Source of the DNA: an uncultured bacterium
GTDB taxonomy: Bacteria; Hydrogenedentota; Hydrogenedentia; Hydrogenedentales; CAITNO01
Length of the DNA stretch: 13,082 nucleotides
Assembly: GCA_937923585.1 (NCBI GenBank)
Contig: CALDSM010000343.1
Span: forward strand, 1-13,082
Direction of reading: 5' to 3'
The translations under genes and the position numbers were made by a program. The first letter of the stretch is position 1. Every line of letters starts with the position of its first letter. The notes under the pieces are model-generated. The model searched no databases. It saw nothing but the letters and a program-made list of their open reading frames with translations, and was not told the DNA's origin. Shown piece by piece: positions 7,929 to 13,082 of the stretch.

Positions 7929-8426
7929 ATGGGACGCTTAGGTTGTGGGCTGTGTTTTTTTCTCATTTGCGCCTTATGCGTTGGAGTGGTGTATTTCCGG
8001 GCAAAGGGTGACGCTGAACACAAACAAGAACAGCGTGAAGCAGACATGGCTAATTGGAAATGGGCACAAGATCTTGGCGCCAACATAGACTTGGAAGAAT
8101 TCTTCAAACACGAACCTTTCTTACAGACGTCCCAGTCAATCGAGGCGAAACTGCGGGATCGTGTGTGCTACATTCGCTTAGTGGTTGACGACGTGACACA
8201 GATTGACAAGAGCGAATGTGAAGTTAGCGGACTGTGGGGAACTCACAAATTCTTAGTGCGTTGTGATAATCAAACAGCGCTGTTAGTCAACAAGCGATAC
8301 GTGGACTGTCGTGCAGTAATCAGGGTCAGTAAAGTAGCCAGTAGAATGGAGTCTGGAGAAACGGGTGGAGAGATGGAATTCCTTGAGCTAATACAAGGGG
8401 AACTGATTGGTATCAAATGCAACTAG
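7929..8426 (+). CDS. Membrane-anchored protein of unknown function
   Basis: This 165-residue protein has one N-terminal transmembrane segment (about 5-23, rich in Cys and Leu), a charged Lys/Glu/Gln stretch (27-40) that may be a short helix, and a soluble C-terminal domain. The latter (about 75-165) alternates hydrophobic and polar residues as in a small beta-barrel and ends in FLELIQGELIGIKCN. This faintly recalls OB-fold proteins of the tRNA_anti-like kind, but that is a guess. ATG at 7929 is chosen since GGAGAA (7914-7919) lies 9 nt upstream; an in-frame ATG at 7911 would add six residues before the membrane segment. I do not recognise a family. Orientation and composition match the neighbouring accessory genes. 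Confidence 0.65.
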   Translation: MGRLGCGLCFFLICALCVGVVYFRAKGDAEHKQEQREADMANWKWAQDLGANIDLEEFFKHEPFLQTSQSIEAKLRDRVCYIRLVVDDVTQIDKSECEVSGLWGTHKFLVRCDNQTALLVNKRYVDCRAVIRVSKVASRMESGETGGEMEFLELIQGELIGIKCN

Positions 8427-8427
8427 T

Positions 8428-8589
8428 CATTAAAACGGTTCATGAAACTCAAAGGAATGACTCAAGACGACGGATCGCGCGCGCCTTGGCTCCAATTGGA
8501 GGCCTAACAGTTCGCGCCCTAGACAATTCATTTCGCGCACAACCCGCGTGAACGCTACTTATCGGGTACCCAAGAGAAAGGAACTGCAA
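8428..8589. other. Intergenic spacer with a 12-bp palindrome
   Basis: This spacer holds a perfect palindrome CTCCAATTGGAG at 8490-8501, directly followed by GCCTAAC. No gene or T-tract terminator is visible. The TTCGCGC heptamer occurs twice in direct orientation (8511 and 8532 areas). The function is unknown; an integron attC site was considered and not supported. Confidence 0.35.
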
Positions 8590-8820
8590 ATGGATGACCG
8601 TGTTAAAGGAATTCTGACCTCCATTATAGACGACTACACAAAAGGAATTCTGGCTCTCATAGCTTTCCTCCTGTTTGTCATCGCTGTCGGGGTGTGGTAT
8701 CCGCAGTTTCATCACCCACCAACGGTCCGTGATTTAGTGAAAGCAACAGGAGGTGCCAGAAAAGATTTGGTAGAACGCATTCCTGTTGTATCAACATCGT
8801 CGAATCCCTCAGATCAATAA
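8590..8820 (+). CDS. Small single-pass membrane protein of unknown function
   Basis: A 76-residue protein with a polar N-terminus (MDDRVKGILTSIIDDYTKG), one strong transmembrane segment (about 20-37), and a short polar tail that is Ser/Pro-rich at its end. AAAGGA at 8577-8582 lies 7 nt before the ATG, which supports translation. No family is recognised. It is the last complete gene of the low-GC block before the duplicated gene tail. Small membrane proteins of this type can be subunits, toxins or partners of larger proteins, but there is no motif to choose among these. Confidence 0.6.
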   Translation: MDDRVKGILTSIIDDYTKGILALIAFLLFVIAVGVWYPQFHHPPTVRDLVKATGGARKDLVERIPVVSTSSNPSDQ

Positions 8821-8840
8821 TAAGGATGAGGAGAACAAAC

Positions 8841-8879
8841 GTGGGCGGATACAAGGCTAACAGCGGGAAGACTCTGTGA
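8841..8879 (+). CDS. Possible 12-codon leader peptide overlapping the next frame
   Basis: A good ribosome-binding sequence (AGGAG at 8829-8833) precedes GTG at 8841 by 7 nt, but the frame closes after 12 codons with TGA at 8877-8879. The stop overlaps a GTG at 8876 in the frame that runs into the duplicated gene tail (GTGA overlap), as in translationally coupled genes. It may be a leader peptide or the broken beginning of a lost gene. There is no direct evidence of expression. Confidence 0.25.
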   Translation: MGGYKANSGKTL

Positions 8880-8911
8880 CCATGGATGCCTTCGCCCAAG
8901 GGCTTCGGCGA

Positions 8912-8955
8912 GACAAGCGCCTGCGGTACGGTACCGAAAACGTATTACGCTTGTC
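8912..8955. repeat. Nested inverted repeats just upstream of the duplicated tail
   Basis: GACAAGCG (8912-8919) pairs perfectly with CGCTTGTC (8948-8955). Inside them lies a second perfect inverted repeat, CGGTAC-G-GTACCG (8924-8936). The element ends 10 nt before the start of the 129-nt repeat copy B. A structure with paired outer arms and an inner palindrome resembles a recombination or replication-protein site, but no enzyme is encoded nearby and no known site class was matched. Confidence 0.45.
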
Positions 8956-8965
8956 GCTGGTTGCA

Positions 8966-9094
8966 TGCCCCTACCTCGGCGATGAGGAGGTGCGCGTCCT
9001 CCCCGACCCGGAATTTCAGGGCGTCGACCGGCTGGCGGTGCGCCCGCTCATCAAGAACGCGCCGGTGATTCCAAGGCCAGGGCCGGTGGACTGA
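8966..9094 (+). pseudogene. Repeat copy B: orphan 3' end of a LamG/diheme-type gene
   Basis: These 43 codons encode CPYLGDEEV to PRPGPVD and TGA, matching the last 42 residues of the large protein at 1868-5455 with four substitutions (A to V, I to L, W to R, T to K). At the DNA level 17 of 129 positions differ, 12 at third codon positions and 13 of them silent. Homology stops sharply at 8966; nothing upstream resembles the heme-binding region. The frame stays open upstream to GTG at 8876, so a 72-residue hybrid peptide could be read (8876-9094), but without heme motif or signal peptide it is best treated as a remnant. It separates the low-GC block from the AbiE operon. Confidence 0.8.
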
Positions 9095-9135
9095 CGCAGG
9101 GACGACAGAACGCACTTGTCATCTGGTTGAGATAT

Positions 9136-9151
9136 GGGGCATAAATTCCCC
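9136..9151. promoter_or_regulatory. Upstream inverted repeat of the abiE promoter region
   Basis: GGGG-CATAAATT-CCCC is an inverted repeat with an A/T-rich centre, similar to the stronger palindrome at 9200-9216. It sits within a larger imperfect inverted repeat whose outer arms are ACTTGTC (9114-9120) and GACAAGT (9168-9174). AbiEi-type antitoxins are known to bind paired inverted repeats ahead of their operon, so this is a plausible second operator. Binding is inferred. Confidence 0.4.
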
Positions 9152-9179
9152 TATTTCCATCCGGTCCGACAAGTTAGAC

Positions 9180-9209
9180 TTGACGAATCGCGCTCCCATA
9201 GGGGATAAT
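9180..9209 (+). promoter_or_regulatory. Promoter of the abiE operon
   Basis: TTGACG (9180-9185) and GATAAT (9204-9209) are separated by 18 nt, each one mismatch from the sigma-70 consensus. Transcription would begin near 9216, only a few bases before the ATG at 9219, so the antitoxin message may be leaderless; no Shine-Dalgarno sequence precedes that ATG. The -10 box lies in the middle of the palindrome at 9200-9216. Confidence 0.6.
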
Positions 9210-9216
9210 ATCCCCT
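9200..9216. promoter_or_regulatory. Operator palindrome overlapping the abiE -10 box
   Basis: AGGGGATA-A-TATCCCCT is a perfect inverted repeat with 8-nt arms. It covers the -10 hexamer and the expected transcription start of the abiE operon, so a bound dimer would block RNA polymerase. Autorepression by the AbiEi antitoxin is established for the family, and this is the natural site for it here; the link is inference. Confidence 0.6.
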
Positions 9217-9218
9217 GT

Positions 9219-10034
9219 ATGGCAATATTGCAGCAAGTAAGAACGGAAGACTTTTTCGAGCGACATCCCGTGTTCTCGCTCGACGAGGCGGCAGGTGCGC
9301 TTCTTCCGCCCCGGGGACGGGCGGGCACCGTCGAACGACTGAAATACCACCTCGCAAAGGGGCGGCTGAAGCGGGTAAGCCGCGAGATATACGCGGTAGT
9401 GCCTCGAGGAATGTCGGCGGACACCTTTCAGCCCGACGTGTTCCTGGCGGCATTTACCGTTCGCCCCGAAGCCGTATTCTCGCACCACAGTGCCCTTGAA
9501 CTGTTGGGCGTGGCGCACTCGGTTTGGAACCGGTGCACCGTGTACTGTGCCCCGCGCCGTTCGTCCCTGGCGGTTGGCAGTAACGCGGTACTCTTCCTTG
9601 ACCATCCTGCGCCGTTCCGAATGAGCGGGGATTTTCTGTTTGGGACGCGCCAGGTGGAGCGGCTTGGTCGCCTGTTGCGGGTGACCGGCCCGGAACGGAC
9701 GCTGGTCGAGTGTTTTCGCCGTCTTGACTTGGCGGGAGGCGTCGCCGAACTGGTTGAATCGGCGGGCGGGTTTCCGACGCTTGACCTTGCCCTTCTTGAA
9801 TCGGTGCTTGAACGCCATGGGCTGTCAAGCCTCTGGGCGGCAACGGGCTGGTTTCTGGAGGCGCATCAGAAGACTTTCCACGTGCCGGATGCGCTGCTTC
9901 ACAGGCTGGAATCGCATCGGCCAAAAGCCCCCCAATACCTCGTGCGCCGGCTGCGTGGCGGCACTCTCGCGGCACGGTGGAATCTTATACTTCCACCCGG
10001 GTTGGAACACTTGGGGGAACCCGATGAACGTTAG
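9219..10034 (+). CDS. abiEi: AbiEi-type antitoxin / transcriptional repressor
   Basis: This 271-residue protein matches the AbiEi antitoxin family. An N-terminal winged helix-turn-helix (about 12-63, FSLDEAAGALLPPRG to RVSREIYAVV) precedes a larger domain containing S-H-H-S-A-L-E-L-L-G-V (88-98), a conserved stretch of the family. In known AbiE systems the antitoxin neutralises the AbiEii nucleotidyltransferase without a stable complex (type IV) and represses its own operon through paired inverted repeats; two candidates lie just upstream. ATG at 9219 is chosen since the fold begins there and the in-frame TTG at 9180 coincides with the -35 box. The reading frame overlaps the next gene by 11 nt, indicating coupled translation. 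The gene lies between copies B and C of the duplicated tail, which marks the operon as an inserted module. Confidence 0.85.
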   Translation: MAILQQVRTEDFFERHPVFSLDEAAGALLPPRGRAGTVERLKYHLAKGRLKRVSREIYAVVPRGMSADTFQPDVFLAAFTVRPEAVFSHHSALELLGVAHSVWNRCTVYCAPRRSSLAVGSNAVLFLDHPAPFRMSGDFLFGTRQVERLGRLLRVTGPERTLVECFRRLDLAGGVAELVESAGGFPTLDLALLESVLERHGLSSLWAATGWFLEAHQKTFHVPDALLHRLESHRPKAPQYLVRRLRGGTLAARWNLILPPGLEHLGEPDER

Positions 10035-10998
10035 TCTGGCCTATCTTGAAAAGTGCTCGGAGGAAACCGGACATGCCCCGGCCACACTGGAGAAGGTCAC
10101 CCGCCTGGGCGAACTGGCTGCGGAGATAGCCCGGCACCCCCTGTTGGGAAACGCGCTCGCCCTCAAAGGGGGGACCGCGCTCAATCTGTGTCTTGGCGCT
10201 GCTCCCGTCCGACTGTCCGTGGATCTGGACTACAACTACGTTGCCCATGCCGAGCGCGAAATCATGCTGGCCGAACGGCCGGGGACTGAAGAGGCCCTCG
10301 TAGCGCTGGTGAAGCGCCTTGGTTTCCGCGTTCAGCAGTCTGCCGACACGTTTGCCGGTCGGAAAATCTATGCCATGTATTCCTCCGTGCTCGGGGCGGA
10401 AGACCGCGTTGAGGTGGACCTGAACTACTTGTGGCGCGCACCCCTTGCCGACGTGACCGAAACGGATCTGTGGCAGCCCGGAAATCTTGACCGGCCACGG
10501 GTGCGGACCGTGTCGCTGGAGGAACTTTGCGTGGGCAAGTTCTTGGCTTTTCTGGATCGCAGTGCGCCCCGCGACGCCTTCGACATGGGCAAGCTGCCCG
10601 GAATCGCCGGGGATTCTCTGCGAACACCCCTGTTTCGCGGGCTGTTCGTTGCCCTGTCCGCCGTACTTCCGCATCCATTGTCCACATACGGCCGCGCTGT
10701 CATTGAAGCTCGATTGACTGACGAGACCATTCGGGAACAACTTGCTCCCATGCTGGGTTCGGACACCAAACCCGACAGGGCTGAACTCATCGAAAACGCA
10801 TGGCGCGTGACGGCCCCGTTTCTCGACCTTGCACCCGGGGAACAGCAATACATTGACCAAATACACGACGGTGTCATTCGGCCTGAATTGTTGTTTCCCG
10901 ACGCCCCCGAACTTTCCTCGCGCATCGCAGTGCATCCGGCCATCCTTTGGAAAGTGGCGAATGTCATTCGAGAACGGAAGAAACGCGGCAGGAAATGA
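10024..10998 (+). CDS. abiEii: AbiEii/AbiGii-type nucleotidyltransferase toxin
   Basis: This 324-residue protein belongs to the DNA polymerase beta-like nucleotidyltransferase toxins of the AbiEii (COG2253) group. Motif I is K48-G-G-T-A followed by S65-V-D67-L-D69. The third carboxylate motif is E130-V-D132-L. Later come G-K172-F-L-A-F and R183-D-A-F-D187, which match the conserved Lys and the R-D-x-x-D motif of the family, so the active site looks intact. Family members modify tRNA 3' ends or use GTP/other nucleotides to stop translation, giving abortive phage infection or plasmid stabilisation; the target here is unknown. The ATG overlaps the antitoxin gene by 11 nt. The next feature, 25 nt downstream, is the short third copy of the large-gene tail. 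Confidence 0.87.
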   Translation: MNVSLAYLEKCSEETGHAPATLEKVTRLGELAAEIARHPLLGNALALKGGTALNLCLGAAPVRLSVDLDYNYVAHAEREIMLAERPGTEEALVALVKRLGFRVQQSADTFAGRKIYAMYSSVLGAEDRVEVDLNYLWRAPLADVTETDLWQPGNLDRPRVRTVSLEELCVGKFLAFLDRSAPRDAFDMGKLPGIAGDSLRTPLFRGLFVALSAVLPHPLSTYGRAVIEARLTDETIREQLAPMLGSDTKPDRAELIENAWRVTAPFLDLAPGEQQYIDQIHDGVIRPELLFPDAPELSSRIAVHPAILWKVANVIRERKKRGRK

Positions 10999-11022
10999 AC
11001 CATTCAGTCGGATGGGCAAGAC

Positions 11023-11044
11023 GCCGGGGCCGGTGGACTGACGC
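11023..11044 (+). repeat. Repeat copy C: short third copy of the gene tail
   Basis: The 19 nt at 11023-11041 (GCCGGGGCCGGTGGACTGA) are identical to the end of the large gene at 5437-5455. The 18 nt at 11027-11044 (GGGCCGGTGGACTGACGC) are identical to 9080-9097 at the end of copy B, including three bases past the stop. The AbiE operon is thus framed by an exact 18-nt direct repeat. In frame it reads P-G-P-V-D-stop, like copies A and B. Confidence 0.75.
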
Positions 11045-11122
11045 GATCCGGGCGGAATAACCGCAAAACCCGGCATGTTGCCCTTTCAACGGGTTAGGGA
11101 ACCCAGTAGAAAGGCAACACTT

Positions 11123-11669
11123 ATGGGCACAATCGCAAAACAGATAGGCATAGGCGGCCTGGTACTGGTGGCGGCCGCGCTTTCAGGGTGCTCCACGGCG
11201 AATCCCCCGGCGACGGTGGAGAACGTGGACCTTGCCCGTTATGCAGGGAAATGGTACGAGATCGCCAAATTTCCCGCGCCGTTCCAAAACGGGCTGGTGT
11301 CGGTGACTGCGGACTATACCCTGCGCGATGACGGCACGGTTGGGGTGTTCAACCGGGGGCTGAAAGGCTCTTTCGCTGGGGCGTAAGTCAACGATTAGCG
11401 GCGTGGCGAAACCGGCGGACATCACGACGAACGCCAAACTCAAGGTGCGTTTCGACCCGTTCCCTGTCAACCTGTTCAAGGCCGATTACTGGATCATTGA
11501 ACTGGGCGCGGACTATGAGTACGCGGTGGTCTCCAACCCTGCAAAGAAATACCTGTGGATTCTCAACCGCACACCCCACATGGACGCCGCCGTCTATGAC
11601 GGGATTCTGTTCCGGCTGGCGCAGCGGGGCTTTGACACGTCGAAACTTGTGCTGACGCCGCAGCCCTAA
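11123..11669 (+). pseudogene. blc: Lipocalin (Blc-type) lipoprotein, broken by a frameshift
   Basis: The first segment (11123-11386) encodes a lipoprotein signal with lipobox L20-S-G-C23 and the lipocalin signature A-G-K-W44-Y-E-I-A-K-F-P, then stops at TAA 11384-11386. The rest of the fold continues in another frame from about 11385 to 11669 (K-S-T-I-S-G-V-A-K to Y-A-V-V, K-Y-L-W-I-L-N-R-T and F-D-T-S-K-L). Together they make a full-length bacterial lipocalin of about 180 residues, an outer membrane lipoprotein that binds lysophospholipids or fatty acids. A single extra base between 11364 and 11384 explains it; the GGGG run at 11378-11381 is a likely place. AAGG 8 nt before the ATG supports the start. 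Either it is a recent pseudogene or a sequencing error. It converges on the gamma-glutamyltransferase gene with 5 nt between the stops. Confidence 0.8.
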
Positions 11670-11674
11670 CCGGC

Positions 11675-13082
11675 TCAATACCCCATCGCGCAGCCGTCTT
11701 TGCGGGGGTCGGAGCCGCCGAAGTAGCGGCGCGGGTCTTCTTCCCGCCAGATACCCTGGTAGCCGCCGAAGGTGTCCGTGCCCTTCTTCACCGTGTGTCC
11801 CATTTCGGCCAGCCTGGCGCGGGTTTCTTCGGGGATGAGCGGTTCGCAGGTTACCATGCCGGGGCCGTCGGACTTGTGGCCCTGCGGCGTGGAGCCGCCG
11901 GAATGCTCGACGCGGGGCTGTTCGCCCGACTGCTGCGGCGACATGCCGAAGTCGAGCATGTTCATCAGCACCTGTGCATGGCCCTGCGGCTGGAAGTCGC
12001 CGCCCATCACGCCAAACGAAAACACCGGGCGCCTGTCACGCGTGACGAAGGCGGGAATGATCGTGTGAAACGGCCGCTTGTGCGGTTCGAGCCGGTTGCG
12101 GTGGTTCGGGTCGAGGCTGAACGACATGCCGCGGTTCTGCAGCGCGAAGCCGAGGTTGTCGGGCACGAAATGGGAGCCCCAGCCGTGGTAGATGCTCTGG
12201 ATGAGCGACACCATGTTGCCGTCCTTGTCGGCGGCGGTGAGATAGATGGTGTCTCCGCCGGCCGGGTCACCGGATGCCACGCGCGCGGCGGCGCGTTTTG
12301 GGTCAATGAGCCCGGCGCGTTTCTTTCCGTACTCCTTGGAGATGAGCTGCTGCAGCGGCACTTCGGCGAAGTCCATGTCGGCGTAGTAAACCGCGCGGTC
12401 CTCCCAGGCAAGTTTCTTCGCCTCGATGAACAGGTGCAGTTGCTCCGCCGAATTGGGCGGCATCGCACCGATCTCGAAGGTCTCCAGCATGTTCAGGATT
12501 TGCAGCACGCTGATGCCCTGGCCGTTGGGCGGAATCTCCCAGACGTCGTAGCCACGATAATTGGTGCCTGCCGGTTCGACCCACGTTGCCTGATGCTCCC
12601 TGAAATCGCGCGGCGTGAAATGGCCGCCGTTGGCCTCGGAAAACTTCACGATACGCTCTGCCGGCTCGCCTTCATAGAACGCGCGCAGGCCGTCGCGGGC
12701 GAGCAGTTCGTAAAACGCGGCGATGTACGGGTTCTTGAACATCTCTCCGTAGCGCGGCGTGCGCCCTTCCGGCGCAAAGATACCGGCCAGTGTGGGGAAC
12801 TTGGACGGATCGAACTGCCAGTCATCGGCAATGATCGACGTGACGGGAAAGCCCTCGCGGGCGTAGCGGATGGGCGCTTCCAACAGCGCGCCGGGTTTCA
12901 CCGTGCCGAAGCGTTCCAACAGCGCGGCCCAGCCGCTTACGCAGCCGGGCACGTTCCAGGCATGCGGACTGTTGCCGGGGATGGAGGCCAGGCCCAGCGC
13001 TTTCGCCTTGTCCAGGTTCCATTCATGGGGCGCGCGGCCGCTGGCGTTGAGGCCGAACAGCCGTTGTTCCTTTTCGATCCAG
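11675..13082 (-). CDS. ggt: Gamma-glutamyltransferase (YwrD-type), 5' end outside window
   Basis: The fragment holds the C-terminal 468 residues; the frame is open to the window edge (first full codon at 13081) and ends with TGA at 11677-11675. It begins with E-K-E-Q-R-L-F-G-L-N-A-S-G-R-A-P, a conserved stretch of the family. It contains the autocleavage site G-G-D-T-I-Y-L-T-A-A-D-K-D-G-N, whose Thr (residue 278 of the fragment, codon 12250-12248) aligns with the catalytic Thr of characterised enzymes. The double Gly of G-V-M-G-G-D-F-Q-P-Q-G-H fits the oxyanion hole. Such proenzymes split into large and small subunits and hydrolyse glutathione or move gamma-glutamyl groups, usually outside the cytoplasm. 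The D-T-I-Y-L-T form is typical of YwrD-like members rather than the E. coli Ggt T-T-H-Y form. Downstream it nearly abuts the lipocalin gene. Confidence 0.9.
   Translation of the reverse strand, partial: WIEKEQRLFGLNASGRAPHEWNLDKAKALGLASIPGNSPHAWNVPGCVSGWAALLERFGTVKPGALLEAPIRYAREGFPVTSIIADDWQFDPSKFPTLAGIFAPEGRTPRYGEMFKNPYIAAFYELLARDGLRAFYEGEPAERIVKFSEANGGHFTPRDFREHQATWVEPAGTNYRGYDVWEIPPNGQGISVLQILNMLETFEIGAMPPNSAEQLHLFIEAKKLAWEDRAVYYADMDFAEVPLQQLISKEYGKKRAGLIDPKRAAARVASGDPAGGDTIYLTAADKDGNMVSLIQSIYHGWGSHFVPDNLGFALQNRGMSFSLDPNHRNRLEPHKRPFHTIIPAFVTRDRRPVFSFGVMGGDFQPQGHAQVLMNMLDFGMSPQQSGEQPRVEHSGGSTPQGHKSDGPGMVTCEPLIPEETRARLAEMGHTVKKGTDTFGGYQGIWREEDPRRYFGGSDPRKDGCAMGY

Noticed and set aside
8480..8560. 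Possible integron attC site (GCCTAAC, the reverse of GTTAGGC, next to a palindrome)
   Set aside because: Only one core-like heptamer is present. No partner core site with inverted arms lies within 50-130 nt, and the other spacers in the block (5456-5792, 6183-6392, 7830-7928) lack RYYYAAC/GTTRRRY pairs.
9168..9180. GTTAGAC near 9173 as an attC core site
   Set aside because: It matches GTTRRRY but no RYYYAAC partner lies upstream at the right distance; the surrounding inverted repeat fits the abiE control region better.
5456..11044. Insertion sequence or prophage as the cause of the modular region
   Set aside because: No transposase, integrase, phage structural gene or terminal inverted repeats of IS type were found in any frame.

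Overview
This 13 kb window is from a GC-rich bacterial chromosome. Its core proteins point to an environmental lineage of the Planctomycetota/Hydrogenedentota/Lentisphaerota kind. The basis is a very large exported protein with a LamG domain, a beta-propeller and two CXXCH motifs, next to an Asp-box (BNR) protein, a PlsC-like acyltransferase, a lipocalin and a YwrD-type gamma-glutamyltransferase. The phylum is an inference and is weakly held. There are no rRNA, tRNA, CRISPR, transposase or integrase genes in view.

Layout: 1-636 is the 3' end of an Asp-box protein gene, overlapping tail to tail with a minus-strand acyltransferase gene (610-1614). A divergent intergenic region (1615-1867) precedes the 1195-residue LamG/propeller/diheme protein (1868-5455), which resembles the alpha subunit of hydrazine synthase. 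From 5456 to 8965 the sequence is much less GC-rich and carries five small same-strand genes: two membrane-anchored proteins of unknown function, one polytopic membrane protein, one membrane-anchored Sel1-repeat protein and one DUF2971 protein. Most have their own good ribosome-binding site. At 8966-9094 there is a second, diverged copy of the last 129 nt of the large gene. Then comes an AbiEi/AbiEii-type toxin-antitoxin operon (9219-10998) with palindromic operator candidates. A third, short copy of the same gene tail sits at 11023-11044. The window ends with a frameshifted lipocalin gene (11123-11669) and the 3' part of a gamma-glutamyltransferase gene on the minus strand (11675-13082).

The most interesting structure is the threefold occurrence of the 3' end of the large gene (ending in PGPVD and TGA). 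Two accessory modules, the low-GC cassette and the AbiE operon, each lie between successive copies. The 129-nt copy differs from the original at 17 positions, 12 of them third codon positions. It therefore looks like the end of a homologous gene that diverged while coding, not a fresh duplication. This suggests either repeated insertion of accessory or defence modules at the 3' end of this gene, or decayed tandem paralogues that now separate acquired modules. No recombinase is visible, so the mechanism is open.

Functionally, the core genes concern the envelope: lipid acylation, exported sugar or redox proteins, and glutathione or gamma-glutamyl peptide turnover. The inserted modules look like accessory genes, with the AbiE pair a probable type IV toxin-antitoxin or abortive infection system.
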